A stretch of 64,000 bases of DNA from Alphaproteobacteria bacterium (lineage in GTDB: Bacteria > Pseudomonadota > Alphaproteobacteria > Micavibrionales > Micavibrionaceae): positions 62,001-126,000 of the forward strand of contig JAJFGV010000043.1 in the NCBI GenBank assembly GCA_021775965.1. Direction: 5' to 3'. The translations under genes and the position numbers were made by a program. Positions 10,116 through 17,635 of this stretch are shown here, in pieces; the stretch's first letter is position 1, and each line of letters starts with the position of its first letter. The notes under the pieces are model-generated. The model worked only from the letters and a program-made list of their open reading frames with translations, did not search any database and had not been told where the DNA came from.

Positions 10116-10733
10116 ATGTCCAGAAAAATTGCTTTTATCCTCGTCGGCATGGTTATGCTGATTATGCTCGCGATGCCCGTCTATGCCGCACCGCAAATCG
10201 GCCAGCCAGCCCCGGACTTCACCGCCACCGATATTGATGGCAATGAATTCACCTTAAGCGAGCTCAAGGGCAAAAAGGTCATTCTCGAGTGGACCAACAA
10301 TCAATGCCCGTTCGTGGTCAAACATTACGGTTCGGGCAATATGCAAGCCACGCAAAAGGCCGCTACTGACAAAGGCGCCGTCTGGGTATCCATCGTTTCC
10401 TCCGGCGAAGGCATGCAGGGCAACGTAACCTCCGAGGAAGCCCGCGCCATCATGACCGAAGCAGATGCACACCCATCGGCTAAAATCCTCGACCCCAGCG
10501 GTACCATCGGGCATCTCTATGAAGCCCAAACCACCCCGCATATGTTTGTGATCGATGAGGAAGGCATACTGGCCTATGCCGGCGCGATTGATAGTAAATC
10601 CAGCCCCAACCCCAAATCCATTGAAACTGCGACCAATTACGTACTAGCGGCGCTGGATGATCTGGATGCTGGCCGCCCCGTCGCCACAAGCCAAACCCAG
10701 CCTTATGGCTGCGCGGTGAAATATTCGCATTAA
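10116..10733 (+). CDS. Exported redoxin (AhpC/TSA-like thioredoxin-fold protein)
   Basis: A 205-residue protein with a signal peptide (cleavage near VYAAPQ) and a peroxiredoxin-like thioredoxin fold: IGQPAPDFTATDIDGNEFTL, then TNNQCPFVVKHY with one active-site cysteine, and TTPHMFVID. The typical WCxxC is replaced by NQCPF, and a second cysteine sits near the end in QPYGCAVKY. This pattern is seen in a family of periplasmic thioredoxin-like proteins of uncertain substrate. It is cotranscribed with the DsbD-like gene (11-base gap, GGGAG ribosome site), so DsbD is its likely reductant; the exact oxidised target is unknown. Confidence 0.85.
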   Translation: MSRKIAFILVGMVMLIMLAMPVYAAPQIGQPAPDFTATDIDGNEFTLSELKGKKVILEWTNNQCPFVVKHYGSGNMQATQKAATDKGAVWVSIVSSGEGMQGNVTSEEARAIMTEADAHPSAKILDPSGTIGHLYEAQTTPHMFVIDEEGILAYAGAIDSKSSPNPKSIETATNYVLAALDDLDAGRPVATSQTQPYGCAVKYSH

Positions 10734-10805
10734 ACTTGCCCCCGCAGGCTTTTTTGATTATGGTATCTGTAGAGTAATCGCTCTATCCACTGATCGGCCA
10801 TTCAT

Positions 10806-12332
10806 ATGCCTGCAAAAACGCAAACAGCGAAAAAGCGCACAACCAAATCCGATCAGAAAAACTATCTGATCGCCTCTGCCGCTGACAATATCGAAGCGCA
10901 GGAAGATTTCCGCCGCTTTCTCGACATGTCCAACGACGTCATGATCGTCACGGGCAGCAACGGCGAGTTCATACGCGTCAACGACACCTTCTATAACGTC
11001 TTTGGCTACGACGAAAAAGACCTCGCCAAAATCAATTTCTTCGATCTGTTCGAAAGCAAGCCGCATATCGGCAACACCGAAAATTTTGAAGCGCGTATGC
11101 GCACCAAAGACGGAGCAATTCGCTGGATGCAATGGCACCAGAAACTACGCGGGGATCAGCTTTACTGCGTTGGCCGCGATCTCACCGATATCAAAAAACA
11201 CGAAGCCGCCCTGACGCGGCGCCAGAAGCAACTTACGGAAGCCGAAAGCATAGGCCGCATGGGCCACTGGCGCTGGCAAATCGGCCAGGACGACATCGAA
11301 TGGTCCGAAGAAATTTTCCGCATCTTCGGCGAAGGTCAAAAATCTTTCGCACCCTCGATTCACAAACTCACCGACCGCGTCCACAAGCGCGATGTCGGCC
11401 GCGTTATCCAGGCCTTTCAACGCGCCATCATCGAAGAAAAAGATTACGACATGGAATTTCGTATCACCGCGACAAATGGCGAAACCCGTTACATCCGCTG
11501 CGAAGGCCGCTGCGAAAAAGATTACAGCGGCGAGGTTGTCGCGCTCTACGGCATCATGCAGGACATGACCGAGCGCATGTTATACGAACAGGAATTACAA
11601 GACGCCAAAAATTCATCCGAGCGCGCCTATGCCGCAAAATCCCAGTTCCTCGCCAATATGAGCCACGAGCTGCGCACCCCGCTCAACGCCATTCTCGGCT
11701 TTTCCGAGATGATGCAAAAACAAATGCTCGGCCCGCTCGGCAATGAAAAATATGTCGGCTATGTCGGTGGTATTCACGAAAGCGGCGAGCACCTTCTCGA
11801 TCTCATCTCTGATATTCTCGACATGTCACGGATCGAGGCCGGCAAATACGATCTTGATCTCGAAGAAATTAAAGTCGTTAAAGTCATCGAGACCGCCTGC
11901 CATATGGTGCAAGTCCGCGCCGACGAAGCCAATATTAAAGTCCTGACCGACAGCCTAAAAAACAAAAAACTCAAAATCGTCGCCGATCGCCGCGCCGTCA
12001 CGCAAATCCTGCTTAATCTTTTATCCAATGCCGTCAAATTCACCAATGATGGCGGCGCGGTGTCCATCGAATGTCACGAGCGCGAAGATTTTATTTCCAT
12101 CCGCGTCATTGATAACGGCATCGGCATTCCGCCGAACAAACTCGCCTCAATCACAAGGCCGTTCGAACAGGTCTCGCTGTCCTACGCCCGCGATCACAAC
12201 GGCTCTGGGCTGGGCCTGGCGATCACCAAAGAACTGGTCGAGCTCCACGGCGGCACGCTGCTAATTGATTCAGAACTCGGAAAAGGTACCACCGCAACGG
12301 TGCGGTTGCCTTATGAAACAAAGCAAAAATAA
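10806..12332 (+). CDS. Cytoplasmic PAS-domain sensor histidine kinase
   Basis: A 508-residue histidine kinase without transmembrane segments. Two PAS domains (about 35-130 and 145-260) precede the dimerisation domain with phospho-accepting His at about 288 in MSHELRTPLNAIL. The ATPase domain follows with N (LLNLLSNAVKFT), G1 (VIDNGIGIP) and G2 (NGSGLGLAITKEL) boxes. The His region, with GFSEMM and LLDLISDILDMSRIEAGKYDL, resembles the PleC/DivJ group of alphaproteobacterial cell-cycle kinases, but orthology is not shown. No response regulator is adjacent, so it is an orphan kinase; the input could be a ligand bound by PAS. The start at 10806 has no strong ribosome site. Confidence 0.92.
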   Translation: MPAKTQTAKKRTTKSDQKNYLIASAADNIEAQEDFRRFLDMSNDVMIVTGSNGEFIRVNDTFYNVFGYDEKDLAKINFFDLFESKPHIGNTENFEARMRTKDGAIRWMQWHQKLRGDQLYCVGRDLTDIKKHEAALTRRQKQLTEAESIGRMGHWRWQIGQDDIEWSEEIFRIFGEGQKSFAPSIHKLTDRVHKRDVGRVIQAFQRAIIEEKDYDMEFRITATNGETRYIRCEGRCEKDYSGEVVALYGIMQDMTERMLYEQELQDAKNSSERAYAAKSQFLANMSHELRTPLNAILGFSEMMQKQMLGPLGNEKYVGYVGGIHESGEHLLDLISDILDMSRIEAGKYDLDLEEIKVVKVIETACHMVQVRADEANIKVLTDSLKNKKLKIVADRRAVTQILLNLLSNAVKFTNDGGAVSIECHEREDFISIRVIDNGIGIPPNKLASITRPFEQVSLSYARDHNGSGLGLAITKELVELHGGTLLIDSELGKGTTATVRLPYETKQK

Positions 12333-12545
12333 TCCTACGAGCCTGCCCTGCGTAGCCTTGGCGAAGCAGGGTCATCCCGAGCGCAGTCGAGGGATCTTCT
12401 TTTTAAACCACGGAGTATTTTTACCACGAAGACGCGAAGGCACGAAGAATCTGTTAAAAAAAACCAACACCCACCACCGTCATCCCGGCGAAAGCCGGGA
12501 TCCATTGCAAAGCGCATTCAAATCCCAAAAATTTACTGGCACAAA
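12333..12545. repeat. Mosaic of intergenic repeat elements upstream of the SIR2-like gene
   Basis: No gene is supported here. The stretch joins several intergenic-repeat modules: a small palindrome CCTGC...GCAGG at about 12347-12370, a GTCATCCCGAGCGCAGTCGA module at 12371-12390, an ACCACGAAGACGCGAAGGCA module at about 12422-12441, and the GTCATCCCGGCGAAAGCCGG module at 12479-12498. Such modules are common as dispersed elements in bacterial genomes. A frame of 94 codons runs through it but reads repeat sequence. Confidence 0.7.
12471..12502 (+). repeat. Left copy of 32-bp inverted repeat flanking the SIR2-like gene
   Basis: This 32-base element matches the reverse complement of 13667-13698 at 31 of 32 positions. 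Its right half is itself a hairpin (ATCCCGGC / GCCGGGAT with loop GAAA). The two copies face each other across 1.2 kb. Confidence 0.9.
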
Positions 12546-12602
12546 ATAAACGAAGAGATTTGTTTTGTGATACTATCCGATTCCAAATAGGGAAGTTAAA
12601 GT

Positions 12603-13652
12603 ATGGCTATATCAAAAACTTTATTTATTGTCGGAGCAGGGGCTAGTGACGAAGTACAACTACCCATTGGTAATGTCTTAAAAAAACAAATTGCCAGAAA
12701 AGTAAATTTTCGTTTTGGTGATTCTTATGGACAAGAGCTTCAAAGTGGTGATCATAATATTTTATCTGCCTTAAGAGAGCATGCAAGGCAAGCCAACGCT
12801 CATAACAAGGATATTAATCCCTATTTACATGCAGGACGCCGCATTCACGACGGTATTACACAAGCTGATTCTATAGATTACTTTTTATCTTCAAATGCTA
12901 CGGATGAGGAGATGCAGCTATGTGGTAAACTTGGCATCGTTCGTTGCATACTAGCCGCTGAACGCAAAAGTCCTTTATGGGTAGATGGTAGAGAGACTGC
13001 TGACCCACGCCCCAATCTAAGTCAAGTTGAGGACACTTGGTATAACAGGCTTTTTACAAAGCTCTTTAATGGTCTTGGTAAGGAAGAAGTCAAAAATAGA
13101 TTACAAAATATAGATTTTATTGTGTTTAACTACGACCGTTGCATCGAACACTATTTCTTGAATGCTGCAAGAAATTTATATGGAATAAATGAAAATGAAG
13201 CTGTTGATCTAATTAAGCCGCTTAATGTTATTCACCCCTACGGAACTATAGGTGATTTACCATGGCAGAACTCAAATAATCACGTGCCCTATGGAAACGA
13301 CAATATTGGCGGACAAAAAATGTTAGATTTATCACAGAAAATAAGCACTTTTACTGAGCAAATTAAAGAGAAAACAGTCATCCCAAAAATGCAAAAGCTA
13401 GTACAAAATGCAGACACAATTTTATTTTTAGGGTTTGGTTTTCACCCACAAAACATGAAAATGCTTAAGCCTGAAAATCGAAGCCAAGCAAAAAATATTT
13501 TTGCAACAGCATTTGGAGAATCTAAAAGTAATTGTATCTCTATAAGAGATGATATTTTTGAGGTAATAAATAACCCAGCATCTATTGAGATTCGAAGTGA
13601 TTTGAAATGTGCGGCAATGCTGGGGGAATATAACCGCAGTTTAAATATTTAA
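12603..13652 (+). CDS. SIR2-like domain protein, candidate defence gene
   Basis: A 349-residue protein with SIR2-like NAD-binding features. The N-terminus FIVGAGASDEVQLPIGNVL has the GAG-S dinucleotide loop, FIVFNYDRCIEHYF lies around residue 178, the probable catalytic His is in VIHPYGTIG near 210, and FLGFGFHPQN lies near 280. SIR2-like proteins of this size occur as single-gene or partner effectors in anti-phage systems that deplete NAD, and also in uncharacterised contexts. The gene is clearly richer in A and T than its neighbours, stands alone, and is framed by repeats, all signs of recent transfer. A GGGAAG ribosome site precedes the start. No signal peptide or membrane segment is seen. 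SIR2-like fold is likely; the defence role is inference. Confidence 0.75.
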   Translation: MAISKTLFIVGAGASDEVQLPIGNVLKKQIARKVNFRFGDSYGQELQSGDHNILSALREHARQANAHNKDINPYLHAGRRIHDGITQADSIDYFLSSNATDEEMQLCGKLGIVRCILAAERKSPLWVDGRETADPRPNLSQVEDTWYNRLFTKLFNGLGKEEVKNRLQNIDFIVFNYDRCIEHYFLNAARNLYGINENEAVDLIKPLNVIHPYGTIGDLPWQNSNNHVPYGNDNIGGQKMLDLSQKISTFTEQIKEKTVIPKMQKLVQNADTILFLGFGFHPQNMKMLKPENRSQAKNIFATAFGESKSNCISIRDDIFEVINNPASIEIRSDLKCAAMLGEYNRSLNI

Positions 13653-13666
13653 TATCACTACAAATA

Positions 13667-13698
13667 GATCCCTGCTTTCGCCGGGATGACGGTGGTGG
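13667..13698 (-). repeat. Right copy of 32-bp inverted repeat flanking the SIR2-like gene
   Basis: Reverse complement of 12471-12502 with one mismatch (A for C). It is followed at 13709-13760 by further repeat-like text (CCGCGCCTCCGCGG and CTCTGCGATCTCTGCGCGCTC), mirroring the modules left of the gene. No target-site duplication could be identified by eye. Confidence 0.9.
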
Positions 13699-13769
13699 AG
13701 AGTGCTAACTCCGCGCCTCCGCGGTTCAAAATCCTCTGCGATCTCTGCGCGCTCTGTAGTTTAAATCTC

Positions 13770-13798
13770 TTGACAAATTAGGATATATTTCCTATAAT
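13770..13798 (+). promoter_or_regulatory. Perfect sigma-70-type consensus promoter
   Basis: TTGACA at 13770-13775 and TATAAT at 13793-13798 are separated by exactly 17 bases. Both hexamers are full consensus matches. The first ATG (13805) lies 6 bases after the -10 box, so transcription would begin at or next to it, giving either a leaderless message or a non-coding RNA. Confidence 0.8.
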
Positions 13799-13840
13799 AT
13801 CAGCATGAAAAGCAGGCCAAAAAAACCACGGATAAACAGG

Positions 13841-13900
13841 GGCCACATTTCGGGGCTACTGACCCGCGCAGGATGGAAAACTGGGCCCGAAATGTCGGCC
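13841..13900 (+). repeat. Long imperfect stem-loop
   Basis: The arm 13841-13854 (GGCCACATTTCGGG) pairs with 13886-13900 (CCCGAAATGT, one bulged C, GGCC), giving a 14-bp stem with a single bulge and a loop of about 31 bases. It lies 43 bases after the -10 box of the consensus promoter. Confidence 0.75.
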
Positions 13901-13912
13901 CGAAAAACGGCA

Positions 13913-13926
13913 ATGTGGGCCCACAT
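13913..13926. repeat. 14-bp perfect palindrome ATGTGGGCCCACAT
   Basis: Perfectly self-complementary 14-mer, 12 bases after the long stem-loop. It could be a dimeric protein-binding site or a stem in RNA. It repeats the ATGT/ACAT and GGCC ends of the preceding stem. Confidence 0.8.
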
Positions 13927-13940
13927 ATGCCCTGCGCGCT

Positions 13941-13993
13941 TTCACACCCTAACCTTAACGCGCTCCTTAATTCACACCCTAACCTTAACGCGC
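13941..13993 (+). repeat. Two-copy direct repeat, 30-bp period
   Basis: A 23-base unit (begins TTCACACCCTAACC, ends AACGCGC) is present at 13941-13963 and again at 13971-13993. A degenerate third piece (ACCTAACCTTAATTCA) follows at 13995-14010. The period of 30 bases is divisible by three and gives HTLTLTR repeats if translated. Confidence 0.85.
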
Positions 13994-14072
13994 GACCTAA
14001 CCTTAATTCACTCCCAACCCTGATTTTGAATTATGTAAAATAATAAAAGGAAGAGCCCCCACCCCCCTATGC

Positions 14073-14101
14073 AAAAAATGAGGAACGAACTTACGAAGCT
14101 G
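14073..14101 (-). repeat. 29-nt element downstream of tadA (copy 1)
   Basis: Read on the minus strand this is CAGCTTCGTAAGTTCGTTCC followed by TCATTTTTT, identical over 29 bases to 58807-58835 on the plus strand. It starts 45 bases beyond the tadA stop codon, in the tadA sense, and ends in six T. A G-rich tract follows on that strand (GGGGGGTGGGGGCTC, about 14053-14067). A shared terminator-like or 3'-UTR element is the simplest reading, but its hairpin potential is weak. Confidence 0.75.
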
Positions 14102-14146
14102 AAACACTACATTAAAACAATGGCTTACAACGTCATATTTGGGGGT

Positions 14147-14602
14147 TTACCGCTTGCTCCTGAAAAATGCCCGCAGACGGTCGCCGCATTCATCCGCCAG
14201 GATTCCACTGCTCACTTCCGGCCTGTGGTGGCATGTTGGCAGCTCGAAAAACTTCGCGCCATGGGCCAGTGCCCCGCCTTTAGGGTCACTAGCACCGAAC
14301 ACCACGCGCCTAATCCGAGCAAAAGAAATGGCTCCGGCGCACATTGTGCATGGCTCCAGCGTGACGAATAAATCATATTCGGGAATGCGTTGTTGCCCCA
14401 ATTCAGAGCAAAGATTTCGGATCGCCAGCATTTCCGCATGGGCTGACGGATCGCTCATTTCAATGCTGCGATTGCTGGCGCGCATGGCAATTTCGCCGGT
14501 TTTGATACAAACCAAAACCGCGCCAACCGGCACTTCGTCGCGGCCTCCAGCTTCTTTCGCCTCTTCCAAAGCGGCGTGCATATAGGTAAGGTCATCTTCC
14601 AT
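14147..14602 (-). CDS. tadA: tRNA-specific adenosine deaminase TadA
   Basis: A 151-residue deaminase converting A34 to inosine in tRNA-Arg(ACG). The zinc and catalytic motifs are intact: HAE at residues 55-57 (SAHAEMLAI) and PCTMC with Cys85 and Cys88. Also typical are DEVPVGAVLV near the start and KGGALAHG in the C-terminal half. The start MEDDLTYMHAAL at 14602 gives the normal N-terminus; an in-frame ATG at 14638 would add 12 residues and lie inside rluB. The start codon overlaps the divergent rluB start by two bases. No strong ribosome site is visible. Confidence 0.92.
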   Translation of the reverse strand: MEDDLTYMHAALEEAKEAGGRDEVPVGAVLVCIKTGEIAMRASNRSIEMSDPSAHAEMLAIRNLCSELGQQRIPEYDLFVTLEPCTMCAGAISFARIRRVVFGASDPKGGALAHGAKFFELPTCHHRPEVSSGILADECGDRLRAFFRSKR

Positions 14603-15347
14603 GGACGCAGAAAACCACAAAAAGGAGCGGATAGCCAAGAGAATTGCGCGCGCAGGGCTCTGTTCGCGGCGCGAGGCCGAGCGCTGGATCGAGGCTGGGC
14701 GCGTGATTGTGAACGGTGAGAAGCTGGATTCCCCGGCTTATACGGTCGGTGAAGGCGATGTCATTACCGTCGATGGTAAGCCATTACCGGGAGCCGAAAA
14801 GACGCGGCTGTTTGTTTATCACAAGCCTACTGGGTTGGTGACAACCAACAAAGACGAGCATGACCGCGACACAATATACGATCACTTGCCAAACGATTTA
14901 CCGCGCGTGGTCAGCATCGGTCGGCTCGATATGAACACCGAGGGATTGTTGCTGCTCACCAATGATGGCGAACTGGCACGTTATTTAGAGCTGCCCGCAA
15001 CCGGTTGGAGCCGCAAATATCGCGTCCGCGTTCAGGGTAGCGTCGATGAGAAAGAACTCGAAGGCCTTAAAAAAGGGATCACGGTTGAAGGCATAAATTA
15101 TAAATCTATCGATGCAAAACTGGACAAGGTGCAAGGCACAAATTCATGGCTCAGCATTACGCTAACGGAAGGCAAAAACCGCGAAATCCGCCGCGTAATG
15201 GAGGCGCTGGATTTGCAGGTAAACCGCTTGATCCGCGTGTCTTATGGCCCGTTCACTCTTGGCAAACTTCCCGAAGGAAAAGTGGATGAGGTGAAAGAAA
15301 AAGTATTGCACGACCAGATCGCCAAATACTTTAAGGACAAAGAATGA
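14601..15347 (+). CDS. Pseudouridine synthase of the RsuA/RluB family
   Basis: A 248-residue rRNA pseudouridine synthase. An S4 RNA-binding domain occupies about 10-60 (RIAKRIARAGLCSRREAE), and the catalytic domain has Asp110 in GRLDMNTEGLLLLTNDG and KNREIRRVMEALDLQVNRL near the end. RluB modifies 23S rRNA at U2605; the RluB/RsuA/RluE distinction is not certain from sequence alone, though length and motifs suit RluB. GTAAGG at 14586-14591 is the likely ribosome site. Its ATG lies in CCATGG, whose complement starts tadA. The rsmD start overlaps its stop (ATGA), so the two are coupled. Confidence 0.88.
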   Translation: MDAENHKKERIAKRIARAGLCSRREAERWIEAGRVIVNGEKLDSPAYTVGEGDVITVDGKPLPGAEKTRLFVYHKPTGLVTTNKDEHDRDTIYDHLPNDLPRVVSIGRLDMNTEGLLLLTNDGELARYLELPATGWSRKYRVRVQGSVDEKELEGLKKGITVEGINYKSIDAKLDKVQGTNSWLSITLTEGKNREIRRVMEALDLQVNRLIRVSYGPFTLGKLPEGKVDEVKEKVLHDQIAKYFKDKE

Positions 15348-15925
15348 GGATCGTCAGCGGCAAATATGGCGGGCGTAAACTGGCCGCACCCAAAGGAAAC
15401 GATATCCGCCCGACATCCGATAAAATTCGTGGCGCGGTGTTTAATATGCTGCGCAACCGTGGCGCGGTTGAAGATGCGATTGTCATCGATATTTTTTGTG
15501 GCACTGGTGCGTTGGGGTTAGAAGCACTTTCGCAAGGGGCAGATTCCTGCATCTCCATCGATAAAAACAAAGACTCTCTCAATCTGGCGAAACAGAATGC
15601 TGAGAGTTTAGGAGCAGAAAATGAATCGCGATTTATCCTCAAAGATGCTGCCAAGCTAGGCCTAAAACCTGACGATATGTTGCCTGCTACTCTTGTCTTT
15701 CTTGATCCACCTTATAACCAAAACCTTATCAATCCGGCTCTTACAGCGCTGAATGCAGGTGACTGGCTGGCTGATGATGCGTTACTAGTAATAGAGGTTG
15801 AAAAAACTTTTGATGAAAACTTACCCACCGCATTTAGTATTCTTGACGAAAAGAATTACGGCGATACGACGATACTACTGGCCGGGTATGAATCCATAAA
15901 CAAAGCCGAGCAAGACAATGCCTAG
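15344..15925 (+). CDS. rsmD: 16S rRNA (guanine-966 N2)-methyltransferase RsmD
   Basis: A 193-residue Rossmann-fold methyltransferase. The start MRIVSGKYGGRKLAAPKG and RPTSDKIRGAVFNML are hallmarks of RsmD. The SAM-binding loop is DIFCGTGALGLE at 49-60 and the catalytic motif is DPPY at 121-124. It methylates G966 of 16S rRNA in the small subunit. Translation is probably coupled to the pseudouridine synthase gene (4-base overlap). Its last 51 bases overlap the 3' end of uppP on the other strand. Confidence 0.93.
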   Translation: MRIVSGKYGGRKLAAPKGNDIRPTSDKIRGAVFNMLRNRGAVEDAIVIDIFCGTGALGLEALSQGADSCISIDKNKDSLNLAKQNAESLGAENESRFILKDAAKLGLKPDDMLPATLVFLDPPYNQNLINPALTALNAGDWLADDALLVIEVEKTFDENLPTAFSILDEKNYGDTTILLAGYESINKAEQDNA

Positions 15926-16705
15926 TACAATCCGGTAAATTGCAAAGGGTGTAAACGTCGCGCGCTCCAACCATTTCATCATCAGTGCAATCGCCACAAA
16001 CCCCGATACAAACGCTAGCAAAGCCGCCAGCAACACATCAAACGTCAGGGTCATATTGCCACTACGCACAAGATCAACTCCACCCAGCGCGCCAGCACCG
16101 CTAATCGCTACAATCGCCAACAACAACGAATAACGCGCAGCACGATCACGGCTGAAACCCAGATAGCGCGCCGCCGTCATGGTAATGCCCGAGCGGCTGG
16201 TGCCAGGAATAAGGGCCAAGCATTGCGCTAGCCCGATGAGAAACGCATCCTTAACCGTCAAATCACGCAATAACTTGTTCGTCGGAGCACTACGATCCGC
16301 ATACCAAAGGACAATGCCGAAGATAAGCGTCATCCACGCAACAACTTCAACCGAACGGATGAACTCAGGCTGAATTTCATGAAGGGCAAAACCACAAGCA
16401 ATAACAGGAAGAGAACTGACTAAAATATGAAGGTCAAGTTTCGCGCTTTCGCTTTGGCGGTTATTGGTTGCCCAATCTTTCAAGCCTGCAAACATTGCAG
16501 CCACGTCACGGCGGAAATAGATCAGCACTGAAAGCAATGTGCCTACATGGACGGCAACGTCCAACAATTGATTTTGTCCCCATTGGCCACTGCTATCGCC
16601 CTGAATCGCGGCATGCGCCAGCACCAGATGGCCACTGGAGCTGATCGGCAGAAATTCGGTAATCCCCTGGATAAGGGCCAGAATAACGATATGGTATAAA
16701 ATCAT
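15875..16705 (-). CDS. uppP: Undecaprenyl-diphosphatase UppP (BacA)
   Basis: A 276-residue integral membrane phosphatase that recycles undecaprenyl pyrophosphate for peptidoglycan and O-antigen synthesis. Motif 1 is GITEFLPISSSGHL (residues 14-27) and motif 2 is PGTSRSG (167-173), with eight or so hydrophobic segments between and after. The start at 16705 gives the classic MILYHIVILALIQGITEFLP N-terminus; a longer frame to 16807 adds a non-family 34 residues. It is convergent with and overlaps rsmD, and divergent from the small membrane protein gene. Confidence 0.95.
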   Translation of the reverse strand: MILYHIVILALIQGITEFLPISSSGHLVLAHAAIQGDSSGQWGQNQLLDVAVHVGTLLSVLIYFRRDVAAMFAGLKDWATNNRQSESAKLDLHILVSSLPVIACGFALHEIQPEFIRSVEVVAWMTLIFGIVLWYADRSAPTNKLLRDLTVKDAFLIGLAQCLALIPGTSRSGITMTAARYLGFSRDRAARYSLLLAIVAISGAGALGGVDLVRSGNMTLTFDVLLAALLAFVSGFVAIALMMKWLERATFTPFAIYRIVLGIVLLGFVYGFIPGQ

Positions 16706-16753
16706 GGAGTACTCTTGGTTTGACTTTTGGCCAGAGTAAAGGAAAATAGCATT

Positions 16754-16957
16754 ATGGTCTATCTTGTTGGAACAATCGGTTTTATTGGTGGTTTTGCCGC
16801 AGGGCAAATGCTGCTTTACTTTATGTTACGCCATAAAACCAAGGAAGAGCTGCTGAATGACAGATTTCTCAAATGGAAATATGGCATCCTAAACTGGCTG
16901 ATTGCCGCTCTGGGCGCTTCTTCCTTCATGTCTATGTATGAACGCTACTTCTTTTAG
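16754..16957 (+). CDS. Small inner-membrane protein, unknown
   Basis: A 67-residue protein with two hydrophobic helices (about 2-22 and 43-60) joined by a charged loop (RHKTKEELLNDRFLKWKYG). No family is recognised. The start at 16754 is chosen because AAAGGA stands about 10 bases upstream; an in-frame TTG at 16727 is possible. It lies between uppP (divergent) and yceI, 66 bases before the latter, so it may be transcribed with yceI. Confidence 0.6.
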   Translation: MVYLVGTIGFIGGFAAGQMLLYFMLRHKTKEELLNDRFLKWKYGILNWLIAALGASSFMSMYERYFF

Positions 16958-17023
16958 CGCTTGATCCTTGCCTTAATCGTACTAGTATCACTCATGTTTT
17001 CACCCTTTAAGGAGGATTTATTG

Positions 17024-17635
17024 ATGCGCAAGTTTTTACTCTCACTTATGGCCTTAACGCTTACAGCTGGTTTTTCATCAACAGCACAGGCACAGATCGA
17101 AAAATACAGCTTCGACAAGGCTCACACCCAGATTTTGTTTTTTGTTAATCATCTTGGGTTTTCTACCTCGCATGGCGAGTTCCTGGATTTTGACGGGCAT
17201 TTTGTTTTTGACCGCGGAGAGCCGGCTAAATCTAGCGCTAAGGTAATCATCCAAACCGCCGGCATCGATATGAATGATGAGAAATGGGACGCGCATATGA
17301 AGAACGAAGATTTCTTCAATGTGGAAAAATTCCCGACGATGACCTTCAAAAGCACTGGCATCGAAGTGACGGGCGAGAATACAGCCAATATTACCGGCGA
17401 TCTAACCATTCTAGAGACCACCAAACCGGTTGTCCTGGCGGTCACACATAACAAGTCTGACAAACATGCTTTCAGTGGAAAATTCGTGGCTGGTTTTTCG
17501 GCCACGGCTAACATAAAGCGCTCTGAATTTGGTATGAAATATGGGCTGCCTATGATTGGTGACGATGTGGAAATCCGCATCCAAGTTGAAGGTGTGCGCG
17601 AAGAGCTAGGTGGTGAAGGGCTTGGAAATAAATAA
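17024..17635 (+). CDS. YceI family periplasmic protein
   Basis: A 203-residue YceI/lipocalin-like protein with a signal peptide (cleavage after STAQA). The mature domain shows the family pattern YSFDKAHTQILFFVNHLGFS, WDAHMKNEDFFNVEKFPTM and RSEFGMKYGLPMIGDDVEI. Homologues bind isoprenoid quinone-like lipids in a beta-barrel. A near-perfect ribosome site (TAAGGAGG at 17008-17015) precedes the ATG at 17024. The next gene begins directly at its stop and encodes a cytochrome b561 fused to a second YceI domain, so the two form a functional pair. Confidence 0.92.
   Translation: MRKFLLSLMALTLTAGFSSTAQAQIEKYSFDKAHTQILFFVNHLGFSTSHGEFLDFDGHFVFDRGEPAKSSAKVIIQTAGIDMNDEKWDAHMKNEDFFNVEKFPTMTFKSTGIEVTGENTANITGDLTILETTKPVVLAVTHNKSDKHAFSGKFVAGFSATANIKRSEFGMKYGLPMIGDDVEIRIQVEGVREELGGEGLGNK

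Larger units (their letters stand above)
13805..14023 (+). other. Structured, repeat-bearing transcript region; 72-codon frame of doubtful coding status
   Basis: An open frame of 72 codons begins 6 bases downstream of a consensus promoter, with no room for a ribosome binding site. Its product is basic, resembles no family I know, and ends in a repetitive HTLTLTRSLIHTLTLTRD. At DNA level the segment is dominated by structure: a long stem-loop at 13841-13900, a 14-bp perfect palindrome at 13913-13926, and a tandem repeat at 13941-13993. This favours a structured RNA or a protein-binding DNA region over a protein gene. Coding potential cannot be excluded. Confidence 0.4.

Noticed and set aside
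10738-10757. Possible terminator after the redoxin gene (GCC...GGC then T6)
   Set aside because: Only three base pairs can form in the stem; the T-run alone is insufficient.
11132-11746. Second frame of 204 codons inside the histidine kinase gene
   Set aside because: Same-strand shadow frame of a gene with complete PAS and HisKA motifs; Arg/Pro-rich composition.
12265-12549. 94-codon frame after the histidine kinase
   Set aside because: It starts inside the kinase gene and otherwise translates known-type intergenic repeat modules.
12471-13698. Insertion sequence with terminal inverted repeats
   Set aside because: The only gene between the repeats is SIR2-like, with no transposase; the repeats are self-palindromic intergenic elements, so a classical IS is not supported.
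13941-13993. Possible CRISPR array
   Set aside because: Only two full repeats with a 7-base interval, no spacers of usable length and no cas genes in the window.
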